From Synchiropus splendidus (taxonomy: Eukaryota > Chordata > Actinopteri > Syngnathiformes > Callionymidae), in assembly GCF_027744825.2 (NCBI RefSeq), contig NW_026527093.1, positions 62,001 through 126,000 on the forward strand: 64,000 bases of DNA, given 5' to 3'. The position numbers and the translations under genes were made by a program. Shown one piece after another: positions 1 to 11,400 of the stretch (its first letter is position 1; every line of letters begins with the position of its first letter). The notes beneath the pieces are model-generated. The model was not told the DNA's origin and ran no database searches. It worked only from the letters and a program-made list of their open reading frames with translations.

Positions 1-32
1 GTTTGGCGTTCCGAAACCCACCTTATCTCAGG

Positions 33-71
33 CTGAAAAGCGTTTTTGTGCATTGTGCCATAACTTTTCAG
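33..71 (+). other. Short inverted repeat, 8-bp arms, 23-base loop
   Basis: ctgaaaag at 33-40 is the exact reverse complement of cttttcag at 64-71. The arms flank the T-run and the GT/AC diagnostic site. Most monomers keep both arms. C69 to A (monomers at 26319, 27447, 31207, 32147) and G71 to T (38163, 39479) break the right arm, and T68 or C69 is altered in the one at 41547 (tttttaggg). A dyad may be a protein site or a hairpin in a transcript; no function is shown. Confidence 0.6.
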
Positions 72-73
72 GA

Positions 74-79
74 AAGCTT
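74..79. other. HindIII site AAGCTT present in essentially every monomer
   Basis: AAGCTT lies at monomer positions 74-79, and I found no monomer in which it is broken. Neighbouring variants at 73 (A/G), 80 (C to T in mH) and 81 (A to G) spare it. Where position 73 is G the palindrome extends to 8 bp (gaagcttc). This would make the family a HindIII satellite giving a 188-bp ladder. Confidence 0.9.
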
Positions 80-111
80 CAGAACATGAAATTTTAACCT
101 CCCACTATAGC

Positions 112-126
112 AGAAAGGGTCTTTCT
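112..126 (+). other. Tight inverted repeat, 6-bp arms, 3-base loop
   Basis: agaaag at 112-117 pairs with ctttct at 121-126 around ggt. Variants G113 to A (mF monomers) and C125 to G (monomers at 1129, 45119, 48503) each break one pair without compensation. That argues against strong selection for the hairpin. An adjacent palindrome ctatag lies at 105-110. Confidence 0.5.
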
Positions 127-156
127 AGTAGTTGCACATCAAATCTAAACTGTCTG

Positions 157-184
157 AAGTGTTTTTCCAAAGTTATCAACACTT
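157..184 (+). other. Inverted repeat, 7-bp arms, 14-base loop
   Basis: aagtgtt at 157-163 is the reverse complement of aacactt at 178-184. The loop (164-177) holds the most variable sites of the monomer, 168, 169 and 177, while most monomers keep the arms. The arms are broken by G178 (tcgac monomers), C178 (13161), C159 (27259) and the deletion monomers at 14477 and 57903. Confidence 0.5.
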
Positions 185-233
185 TTATGTTTGGCGTTCC
201 GAAACCCACCTTATCTCAGGCTGAAAAGCGTTT
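179..233 (+). other. Near-invariant 55-bp core across the monomer junction
   Basis: This exemplar covers positions 179-188 of one monomer and 1-45 of the next. By eye the only break in these 55 positions among the 340 copies is a T-to-A change at position 10 in the monomer at 43427 (ggcgatccg). Just outside it are T46 to G in the monomers at 45871 and 49255, and an extra T in the run of the one at 16356. About thirty other variable positions all fall between 48 and 178. The core keeps three CpGs (7-8, 12-13, 41-42). A protein-binding or chromatin constraint is an inference; recent homogenisation could also contribute. Confidence 0.7.
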
Positions 234-376
234 TTACGCATTGTGCCATAACTTTTCAGGGAAGCTTCAGAACATGAAATTTTAACCTCCCACTATAGCA
301 GAAAGGGTCTTTCTAGTAGGTGCACATCAAATCTAAGCTCTCTGAAGTGTTTTTCGAAAGTTATCAACACTTTTAT
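189..376 (+). repeat. Exemplar satellite monomer, type mB
   Basis: This is the most divergent common type. It carries AC at 48-49, G at 73, G at 132, G at 149, C at 152 and G at 168. The changes add two CpG dinucleotides (49-50 and 167-168) and create a TTCGAA palindrome at 165-170 that mA, mC and mD lack. Roughly 70 monomers are mB or near variants. A subset has G98 (mB*, for example the monomer at 1129), and another has G178 (tcgac, for example the monomer at 13913). Confidence 0.93.
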
Positions 377-1504
377 GTTTGGCGTTCCGAAACCCACCTT
401 ATCTCAGGCTGAAAAGCGTTTTTGTGCATTGTGCCATAACTTTTCAGGGAAGCTTCAGAACATGAAATTTTAACCTCCCACTATAGCAGAAAGGGTCTTT
501 CTAGTAGTTGCACATCAAATCTAAACTGTCTGAAGTGTTTTTCCAAAGTTATTAACACTTTTATGTTTGGCGTTCCGAAACCCACCTTATCTCAGGCTGA
601 AAAGCGTTTTTGTGCATTGTGCCATAACTTTTCAGGGAAGCTTCAGAACATGAAATTTTAACCTCCCACTATAGCAGAAAGGGTCTTTCTAGTAGTTGCA
701 CATCAAATCTAAACTGTCTGAAGTGTTTTTCCAAAGTTATCAACACTTTTATGTTTGGCGTTCCGAAACCCACCTTATCTCAGGCTGAAAAGCGTTTTTG
801 TGCATTGTGCCATAACTTTTCAGGGAAGCTTCAGAACATGAAATTTTAACCTCCCACTATAGCAGAAAGGGTCTTTCTAGTAGTTGCACATCAAATCTAA
901 GCTGTCTGAAGTGTTTTTCAAAAGTTATCAACACTTTTATGTTTGGCGTTCCGAAACCCACCTTATCTCAGGCTGAAAAGCGTTTTTGTGCATTGTGCCA
1001 TAACTTTTCAGGAAAGCTTCAGAACATGAAATTTTAACCTCCCACTATAGCAGAAAGGGTCTTTCTAGTAGTTGAACATCAAATCTAAACTGTCTGAAGT
1101 GTTTTTCAAAAGTTATCAACACTTTTATGTTTGGCGTTCCGAAACCCACCTTATCTCAGGCTGAAAAGCGTTTTTACGCATTGTGCCATAACTTTTCAGG
1201 GAAGCTTCAGAACATGAAATTTTAAGCTCCCACTATAGCAGAAAGGGTCTTTGTAGTAGGTGCACATCAAATCTAAGCTCTCTGAAGTGTTTTTCGAAAG
1301 TTATCAACACTTTTATGTTTGGCGTTCCGAAACCCACCTTATCTCAGGCTGAAAAGCGTTTTTGTGCATTGTGCCATAACTTTTCAGGGAAGCTTCAGAA
1401 CATGAAATTTTAACCTCCCACTATAGCAGAAAGGGTCTTTCTAGTAGTTGCACATCAAATCTAAGCTGTCTGAAGTGTTTTTCCAAAGTTATCAACACTT
1501 TTAT

Positions 1505-4500
1505 GTTTGGCGTTCCGAAACCCACCTTATCTCAGGCTGAAAAGCGTTTTTGTGCATTGTGCCATAACTTTTCAGGGAAGCTTCAGAACATGAAATTTTA
1601 ACCTCCCACTATAGCAAAAAGGGTCTTTCTAGTAGTTGCACATCAAATCTAAACTGTCTGAAGTGTTTTTCCTAAGTTATCAACACTTTTATGTTTGGCG
1701 TTCCGAAACCCACCTTATCTCAGGCTGAAAAGCGTTTTTGTGCATTGTGCCATAACTTTTCAGGGAAGCTTCAGAACATGAAATTTTAACCTCCCACTAT
1801 AGCAGAAAGGGTCTTTCTAGTAGTTGCACATCAAATCTAAGCTGTCTGAAGTGTTTTTCAAAAGTTATCAACACTTTTATGTTTGGCGTTCCGAAACCCA
1901 CCTTATCTCAGGCTGAAAAGCGTTTTTACGCATTGTGCCATAACTTTTCAGGAAAGCTTCAGAACATGAAATTTTAACCTCCCACTATAGCAGAAAGGGT
2001 CTTTCTAGTAGTTGCACATCAAATCTAAACTGTCTGAAGTGTTTTTCCAAAGTTATCAACACTTTTATGTTTGGCGTTCCGAAACCCACCTTATCTCAGG
2101 CTGAAAAGCGTTTTTGTGCATTGTGCCATAACTTTTCAGGGAAGCTTTAGAACATGAAATTTTAACCTCCCACTATAGCAGAAAGGGTCTTTCTAGTAGT
2201 TGCACATCAAATCTAAGCTGTCTGAAGTGTTTTTCAAAAGTTATCAACACTTTTATGTTTGGCGTTCCGAAACCCACCTTATCTCAGGCTGAAAAGCGTT
2301 TTTGTGCATTGTGCCATAACTTTTCAGGAAAGCTTCAGAACATGAAATTTTAACCTCCCACTATAGCAGAAAGGGTCTTTCTAGTAGTTGCACATCAAAT
2401 CTAAACTGTCTGAAGTGTTTTTCCAAAGTTATCAACACTTTTATGTTTGGCGTTCCGAAACCCACCTTATCTCAGGCTGAAAAGCGTTTTTACGCATTGT
2501 GCCATAACTTTTCAGGGAAGCTTCAGAACATGAAATTTTAACCTCCCACTATAGCAGAAAGGGTCTTTCTAGTAGGTGCACATCAAATCTAAGCTCTCTG
2601 AAGTGTTTTTCGAAAGTTATCAACACTTTTATGTTTGGCGTTCCGAAACCCACCTTATCTCAGGCTGAAAAGCGTTTTTGTGCATTGTGCCATAACTTTT
2701 CAGGGAAGCTTCAGAACATGAAATTTTAACCTCCCACTATAGCAGAAAGGGTCTTTCTAGTAGTTGCACATCAAATCTAAACTGTCTGAAGTGTTTTTCA
2801 AAAGTTATCAACACTTTTATGTTTGGCGTTCCGAAACCCACCTTATCTCAGGCTGAAAAGCGTTTTTGTGCATTGTGCCATAACTTTTCAGGAAAGCTTC
2901 AGAACATGAAATTTTAACCTCCCACTATAGCAGAAAGGGTCTTTCTAGTAGTTGCACATCAAATCTAAACTGTCTGAAGTGTTTTTCCAAAGTTATCAAC
3001 ACTTTTATGTTTGGCGTTCCGAAACCCACCTTATCTCAGGCTGAAAAGCGTTTTTACGCATTGTGCCATAACTTTTCAGGGAAGCTTCAGAACATGAAAT
3101 TTTAACATCCCACTATAGCAGAAAGGGTCTTTCTAGTAGGTGCACATCAAATCTAAGCTCTCTGAAGTGTTTTTCGAAAGTTATCAACACTTTTATGTTT
3201 GGCGTTCCGAAACCCACCTTATCTCAGGCTGAAAAGCGTTTTTGTGCATTGTGCCATAACTTTTCAGGGAAGCTTCAGAACATGAAATTTTAACCTCCCA
3301 CTATAGCAGAAAGGGTCTTTCTAGTAGTTGCACATCAAATCTAAACTGTCTGAAGTGTTTTTCCAAAGTTATCAACACTTTTATGTTTGGCGTTCCGAAA
3401 CCCACCTTATCTCAGGCTGAAAAGCGTTTTTGTGCATTGTGCCATAACTTTTCAGGGAAGCTTCAGAACATGAAATTTTAACCTCCCACTATAGCAAAAA
3501 GGGTCTTTCTAGTAGTTGCACATCAAATCTAAACTGTCTGAAGTGTTTTTCCTAAGTTATCAACACTTTTATGTTTGGCGTTCCGAAACCCACCTTATCT
3601 CAGGCTGAAAAGCGTTTTTGTGCATTGTGCCATAACTTTTCAGGGAAGCTTCAGAACATGAAATTTTAACCTCCCACTATAGCAGAAAGGGTCTTTCTAG
3701 TAGTTGCACATCAAATCTAAGCTGTCTGAAGTGTTTTTCAAAAGTTATCAACACTTTTATGTTTGGCGTTCCGAAACCCACCTTATCTCAGGCTGAAAAG
3801 CGTTTTTACGCATTGTGCCATAACTTTTCAGGAAAGCTTCAGAACATGAAATTTTAACCTCCCACTATAGCAGAAAGGGTCTTTCTAGTAGTTGCACATC
3901 AAATCTAAACTGTCTGAAGTGTTTTTCCAAAGTTATCAACACTTTTATGTTTGGCGTTCCGAAACCCACCTTATCTCAGGCTGAAAAGCGTTTTTGTGCA
4001 TTGTGCCATAACTTTTCAGGGAAGCTTTAGAACATGAAATTTTAACCTCCCACTATAGCAGAAAGGGTCTTTCTAGTAGTTGCACATCAAATCTAAGCTG
4101 TCTGAAGTGTTTTTCAAAAGTTATCAACACTTTTATGTTTGGCGTTCCGAAACCCACCTTATCTCAGGCTGAAAAGCGTTTTTGTGCATTGTGCCATAAC
4201 TTTTCAGGAAAGCTTCAGAACATGAAATTTTAACCTCCCACTATAGCAGAAAGGGTCTTTCTAGTAGTTGCACATCAAATCTAAACTGTCTGAAGTGTTT
4301 TTCCAAAGTTATCAACACTTTTATGTTTGGCGTTCCGAAACCCACCTTATCTCAGGCTGAAAAGCGTTTTTACGCATTGTGCCATAACTTTTCAGGGAAG
4401 CTTCAGAACATGAAATTTTAACCTCCCACTATAGCAGAAAGGGTCTTTCTAGTAGGTGCACATCAAATCTAAGCTCTCTGAAGTGTTTTTCGAAAGTTAT

Positions 4501-5264
4501 CAACACTTTTATGTTTGGCGTTCCGAAACCCACCTTATCTCAGGCTGAAAAGCGTTTTTGTGCATTGTGCCATAACTTTTCAGGGAAGCTTCAGAACATG
4601 AAATTTTAACCTCCCACTATAGCAGAAAGGGTCTTTCTAGTAGTTGCACATCAAATCTAAACTGTCTGAAGTGTTTTTCAAAAGTTATCAACACTTTTAT
4701 GTTTGGCGTTCCGAAACCCACCTTATCTCAGGCTGAAAAGCGTTTTTGTGCATTGTGCCATAACTTTTCAGGAAAGCTTCAGAACATGAAATTTTAACCT
4801 CCCACTATAGCAGAAAGGGTCTTTCTAGTAGTTGCACATCAAATCTAAACTGTCTGAAGTGTTTTTCCAAAGTTATCAACACTTTTATGTTTGGCGTTCC
4901 GAAACCCACCTTATCTCAGGCTGAAAAGCGTTTTTACGCATTGTGCCATAACTTTTCAGGGAAGCTTCAGAACATGAAATTTTAACCTCCCACTATAGCA
5001 GAAAGGGTCTTTCTAGTAGGTGCACATCAAATCTAAGCTCTCTGAAGTGTTTTTCGAAAGTTATCAACACTTTTATGTTTGGCGTTCCGAAACCCACCTT
5101 ATCTCAGGCTGAAAAGCGTTTTTGTGCATTGTGCCATAACTTTTCAGGGAAGCTTCAGAACATGAAATTTTAACCTCCCACTATAGCAGAAAGGGTCTTT
5201 CTAGTAGTTGCACATCAAATCTAAGCTGTCTGAAGTGTTTTTCAAAAGTTATCAACACTTTTAT
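1505..5264 (+). repeat. Tandem 10-monomer HOR, 1880-bp unit, two copies
   Basis: Monomers M9-M18 and M19-M28 read mF mD mG mH mA mB mI mA mB, then mC in the first unit and mD in the second. The mF monomers (caaaaag and cctaag) start at 1505 and 3385, and the mH monomers (ctttag) at 2069 and 3949, both 1880 bp apart. The first unit alone has A99 (taacat) in M17. The same order appears again at 48879-52638. Confidence 0.88.
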
Positions 5265-5452
5265 GTTTGGCGTTCCGAAACCCACCTTATCTCAGGCTGA
5301 AAAGCGTTTTTGTGCATTGTGCCATAACTTTTCAGGAAAGCTTCAGAACATGAAATTTTAACCTCCCACTATAGCAGAAAGGGTCTTTCTAGTAGTTGCA
5401 CATCAAATCTAAACTGTCTGAAGTGTTTTTCCAAAGTTATCAACACTTTTAT

Positions 5453-8400
5453 GTTTGGCGTTCCGAAACCCACCTTATCTCAGGCTGAAAAGCGTTTTTG
5501 TGCATTGTGCCATAACTTTTCAGGGAAGCTTCAGAACATGAAATTTTAACCTCCCACTATAGCAGAAAGGGTCTTTCTAGTAGTTGCACATCAAATCTAA
5601 GCAGTCTGAAGTGTTTTTCAAAAGTTATCAACACTTTTATGTTTGGCGTTCCGAAACCCACCTTATCTCAGGCTGAAAAGCGTTTTTGTGCATTGTGCCA
5701 TAACTTTTCAGGAAAGCTTCAGAACATGAAATTTTAACCTCCCACTATAGCAGAAAGGGTCTTTCTAGTAGTTGCACATCAAATCTAAACTGTCTGAAGT
5801 GTTTTTCCAAAGTTATCAACACTTTTATGTTTGGCGTTCCGAAACCCACCTTATCTCAGGCTGAAAAGCGTTTTTACGCATTGTGCCATAACTTTTCAGG
5901 GAAGCTTCAGAACATGAAATTTTAACCTCCCACTATAGCAGAAAGGGTCTTTCTAGTAGGTGCACATCAAATCTAAGCTCTCTGAAGTGTTTTTCGAAAG
6001 TTATCAACACTTTTATGTTTGGCGTTCCGAAACCCACCTTATCTCAGGCTGAAAAGCGTTTTTGTGCATTGTGCCATAACTTTTCAGGGAAGCTTCAGAA
6101 CATGAAATTTTAACCTCCCACTATAGCAGAAAGGGTCTTTCTAGTAGTTGCACATCAAATCTAAACGGTCTGAAGTGTTTTTCCAAAGTTATTAACACTT
6201 TTATGTTTGGCGTTCCGAAACCCACCTTATCTCAGGCTGAAAAGCGTTTTTGTGCATTGTGCCATAACTTTTCAGGGAAGCTTCAGAACATGAAATTTTA
6301 ACCTCCCACTATAGCAGAAAGGGTCTTTCTAGTAGTTGCACATCAAATCTAAACTGTCTGAAGTGTTTTTCCAAAGTTATCAACACTTTTATGTTTGGCG
6401 TTCCGAAACCCACCTTATCTCAGGCTGAAAAGCGTTTTTGTGCATTGTGCCATAACTTTTCAGGGAAGCTTCAGAACATGAAATTTTAACCTCCCACTAT
6501 AGCAGAAAGGGTCTTTCTAGTAGTTGCACATCAAATCTAAGCTGTCTGAAGTGTTTTTCAAAAGTTATCAACACTTTTATGTTTGGCGTTCCGAAACCCA
6601 CCTTATCTCAGGCTGAAAAGCGTTTTTGTGCATTGTGCCATAACTTTTCAGGAAAGCTTCAGAACATGAAATTTTAACCTCCCACTATAGCAGAAAGGGT
6701 CTTTCTAGTAGTTGAACATCAAATCTAAACTGTCTGAAGTGTTTTTCAAAAGTTATCAACACTTTTATGTTTGGCGTTCCGAAACCCACCTTATCTCAGG
6801 CTGAAAAGCGTTTTTACGCATTGTGCCATAACTTTTCAGGGAAGCTTCAGAACATGAAATTTTAAGCTCCCACTATAGCAGAAAGGGTCTTTCTAGTAGG
6901 TGCACATCAAATCTAAGCTCTCTGAAGTGTTTTTCGAAAGTTATCAACACTTTTATGTTTGGCGTTCCGAAACCCACCTTATCTCAGGCTGAAAAGCGTT
7001 TTTGTGCATTGTGCCATAACTTTTCAGGGAAGCTTCAGAACATGAAATTTTAACCTCCCACTATAGCAGAAAGGGTCTTTCTAGTAGTTGCACATCAAAT
7101 CTAAACTGTCTGAAGTGTTTTTCCAAAGTTATCAACACTTTTATGTTTGGCGTTCCGAAACCCACCTTATCTCAGGCTGAAAAGCGTTTTTGTGCATTGT
7201 GCCATAACTTTTCAGGGAAGCTTCAGAACATGAAATTTTAACCTCCCACTATAGCAAAAAGGGTCTTTCTAGTAGTTGCACATCAAATCTAAACTGTCTG
7301 AAGTGTTTTTCCTAAGTTATCAACACTTTTATGTTTGGCGTTCCGAAACCCACCTTATCTCAGGCTGAAAAGCGTTTTTGTGCATTGTGCCATAACTTTT
7401 CAGGGAAGCTTCAGAACATGAAATTTTAACCTCCCACTATAGCAGAAAGGGTCTTTCTAGTAGTTGCACATCAAATCTAAGCTGTCTGAAGTGTTTTTCA
7501 AAAGTTATCAACACTTTTATGTTTGGCGTTCCGAAACCCACCTTATCTCAGGCTGAAAAGCGTTTTTACGCATTGTGCCATAACTTTTCAGGAAAGCTTC
7601 AGAACATGAAATTTTAACCTCCCACTATAGCAGAAAGGGTCTTTCTAGAAGTTGCACATCAAATCTAAACTGTCTGAAGTGTTTTTCCAAAGTTATCAAC
7701 ACTTTTATGTTTGGCGTTCCGAAACCCACCTTATCTCAGGCTGAAAAGCGTTTTTGTGCATTGTGCCATAACTTTTCAGGGAAGCTTTAGAACATGAAAT
7801 TTTAACCTCCCACTATAGCAGAAAGGGTCTTTCTAGTAGTTGCACATCAAATCTAAGCTGTCTGAAGTGTTTTTCAAAAGTTATCAACACTTTTATGTTT
7901 GGCGTTCCGAAACCCACCTTATCTCAGGCTGAAAAGCGTTTTTGTGCATTGTGCCATAACTTTTCAGGAAAGCTTCAGAACATGAAATTTTAACCTCCCA
8001 CTATAGCAGAAAGGGTCTTTCTAGTAGTTGCACATCAAATCTAAACTGTCTGAAGTGTTTTTCCAAAGTTATCAACACTTTTATGTTTGGCGTTCCGAAA
8101 CCCACCTTATCTCAGGCTGAAAAGCGTTTTTACGCATTGTGCCATAACTTTTCAGGGAAGCTTCAGAACATGAAATTTTAACCTCCCACTATAGCAGAAA
8201 GGGTCTTTCTAGTAGGTGCACATCAAATCTAAGCTCTCTGAAGTGTTTTTCGAAAGTTATCAACACTTTTATGTTTGGCGTTCCGAAACCCACCTTATCT
8301 CAGGCTGAAAAGCGTTTTTGTGCATTGTGCCATAACTTTTCAGGGAAGCTTCAGAACATGAAATTTTAACCTCCCACTATAGCAGAAAGGGTCTTTCTAG

Positions 8401-11400
8401 TAGTTGCACATCAAATCTAAACTGTCTGAAGTGTTTTTCCAAAGTTATCAACACTTTTATGTTTGGCGTTCCGAAACCCACCTTATCTCAGGCTGAAAAG
8501 CGTTTTTACGCATTGTGCCATAACTTTTCAGGGAAGCTTCAGAACATGAAATTTTAACCTCCCACTATAGCAGAAAGGGTCTTTCTAGTAGGTGCACATC
8601 AAATCTAAGCTCTCTGAAGTGTTTTTCGAAAGTTATCAACACTTTTATGTTTGGCGTTCCGAAACCCACCTTATCTCAGGCTGAAAAGCGTTTTTGTGCA
8701 TTGTGCCATAACTTTTCAGGGAAGCTTCAGAACATGAAATTTTAACCTCCCACTATAGCAGAAAGGGTCTTTCTAGTAGTTGCACATCAAATCTAAACTG
8801 TCTGAAGTGTTTTTCCAAAGTTATCAACACTTTTATGTTTGGCGTTCCGAAACCCACCTTATCTCAGGCTGAAAAGCGTTTTTGTGCATTGTGCCATAAC
8901 TTTTCAGGGAAGCTTCAGAACATGAAATTTTAACCTCCCACTATAGCAAAAAGGGTCTTTCTAGTAGTTGCACATCAAATCTAAACTGTCTGAAGTGTTT
9001 TTCCTAAGTTATCAACACTTTTATGTTTGGCGTTCCGAAACCCACCTTATCTCAGGCTGAAAAGCGTTTTTGTGCATTGTGCCATAACTTTTCAGGAAAG
9101 CTTCAGAACATGAAATTTTAACCTCCCACTATAGCAGAAAGGGTCTTTCTAGTAGTTGCACATCAAATCTAAGCTGTCTGAAGTGTTTTTCAAAAGTTAT
9201 CAACACTTTTATGTTTGGCGTTCCGAAACCCACCTTATCTCAGGCTGAAAAGCGTTTTTGTGCATTGTGCCATAACTTTTCAGGAAAGCTTCAGAACATG
9301 AAATTTTAACCTCCCACTATAGCAGAAAGGGTCTTTCTAGTAGTTGCACATCAAATCTAAACTGTCTGAAGTGTTTTTCCAAAGTTATCAACACTTTTAT
9401 GTTTGGCGTTCCGAAACCCACCTTATCTCAGGCTGAAAAGCGTTTTTGTGCATTGTGCCATAACTTTTCAGGGAAGCTTCAGAACATGAAATTTTAACCT
9501 CCCACTATAGCAGAAAGGGTCTTTCTAGTAGTTGCACATCAAATCTAAGCAGTCTGAAGTGTTTTTCAAAAGTTATCAACACTTTTATGTTTGGCGTTCC
9601 GAAACCCACCTTATCTCAGGCTGAAAAGCGTTTTTGTGCATTGTGCCATAACTTTTCAGGAAAGCTTCAGAACATGAAATTTTAACCTCCCACTATAGCA
9701 GAAAGGGTCTTTCTAGTAGTTGCACATCAAATCTAAACTGTCTGAAGTGTTTTTCCAAAGTTATCAACACTTTTATGTTTGGCGTTCCGAAACCCACCTT
9801 ATCTCAGGCTGAAAAGCGTTTTTACGCATTGTGCCATAACTTTTCAGGGAAGCTTCAGAACATGAAATTTTAACCTCCCACTATAGCAGAAAGGGTCTTT
9901 CTAGTAGGTGCACATCAAATCTAAGCTCTCTGAAGTGTTTTTCGAAAGTTATCAACACTTTTATGTTTGGCGTTCCGAAACCCACCTTATCTCAGGCTGA
10001 AAAGCGTTTTTGTGCATTGTGCCATAACTTTTCAGGGAAGCTTCAGAACATGAAATTTTAACCTCCCACTATAGCAGAAAGGGTCTTTCTAGTAGTTGCA
10101 CATCAAATCTAAACGGTCTGAAGTGTTTTTCCAAAGTTATTAACACTTTTATGTTTGGCGTTCCGAAACCCACCTTATCTCAGGCTGAAAAGCGTTTTTG
10201 TGCATTGTGCCATAACTTTTCAGGGAAGCTTCAGAACATGAAATTTTAACCTCCCACTATAGCAGAAAGGGTCTTTCTAGTAGTTGCACATCAAATCTAA
10301 ACTGTCTGAAGTGTTTTTCCAAAGTTATCAACACTTTTATGTTTGGCGTTCCGAAACCCACCTTATCTCAGGCTGAAAAGCGTTTTTGTGCATTGTGCCA
10401 TAACTTTTCAGGGAAGCTTCAGAACATGAAATTTTAACCTCCCACTATAGCAGAAAGGGTCTTTCTAGTAGTTGCACATCAAATCTAAGCTGTCTGAAGT
10501 GTTTTTCAAAAGTTATCAACACTTTTATGTTTGGCGTTCCGAAACCCACCTTATCTCAGGCTGAAAAGCGTTTTTGTGCATTGTGCCATAACTTTTCAGG
10601 AAAGCTTCAGAACATGAAATTTTAACCTCCCACTATAGCAGAAAGGGTCTTTCTAGTAGTTGAACATCAAATCTAAACTGTCTGAAGTGTTTTTCAAAAG
10701 TTATCAACACTTTTATGTTTGGCGTTCCGAAACCCACCTTATCTCAGGCTGAAAAGCGTTTTTACGCATTGTGCCATAACTTTTCAGGGAAGCTTCAGAA
10801 CATGAAATTTTAAGCTCCCACTATAGCAGAAAGGGTCTTTCTAGTAGGTGCACATCAAATCTAAGCTCTCTGAAGTGTTTTTCGAAAGTTATCAACACTT
10901 TTATGTTTGGCGTTCCGAAACCCACCTTATCTCAGGCTGAAAAGCGTTTTTGTGCATTGTGCCATAACTTTTCAGGGAAGCTTCAGAACATGAAATTTTA
11001 ACCTCCCACTATAGCAGAAAGGGTCTTTCTAGTAGTTGCACATCAAATCTAAACTGTCTGAAGTGTTTTTCCAAAGTTATCAACACTTTTATGTTTGGCG
11101 TTCCGAAACCCACCTTATCTCAGGCTGAAAAGCGTTTTTGTGCATTGTGCCATAACTTTTCAGGGAAGCTTCAGAACATGAAATTTTAACCTCCCACTAT
11201 AGCAAAAAGGGTCTTTCTAGTAGTTGCACATCAAATCTAAACTGTCTGAAGTGTTTTTCCTAAGTTATCAACACTTTTATGTTTGGCGTTCCGAAACCCA
11301 CCTTATCTCAGGCTGAAAAGCGTTTTTGTGCATTGTGCCATAACTTTTCAGGGAAGCTTCAGAACATGAAATTTTAACCTCCCACTATAGCAGAAAGGGT

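Larger units (their letters stand above)
1..188 (+). repeat. Exemplar satellite monomer, type mA
   Basis: This first monomer serves as reference for within-monomer positions. It is type mA: GT at 48-49, A at 73, T at 132, A at 149, G at 152, C at 168. About 75 monomers in the window are mA or close variants, and mA is very often followed directly by mB, suggesting an old 376-bp dimer beneath the larger repeats. GC content of the consensus is about 39%. No obvious shorter internal tandem repeat is visible, although T-rich runs occur at 43-47 and 162-166. Confidence 0.95.

Noticed and set aside
11..20. Telomere-like motif (gaaaccca)
   Set aside because: It is one short match per monomer, not a tandem of CCCTAAA or CCCTAA units.
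7..23. CENP-B box (core TTCG, then A, then CGGG at fixed spacing)
   Set aside because: ttccgaaac and its reverse tttcggaac resemble part of it, but the CGGG half and spacing are absent on both strands. The mB ttcgaaag also lacks it.
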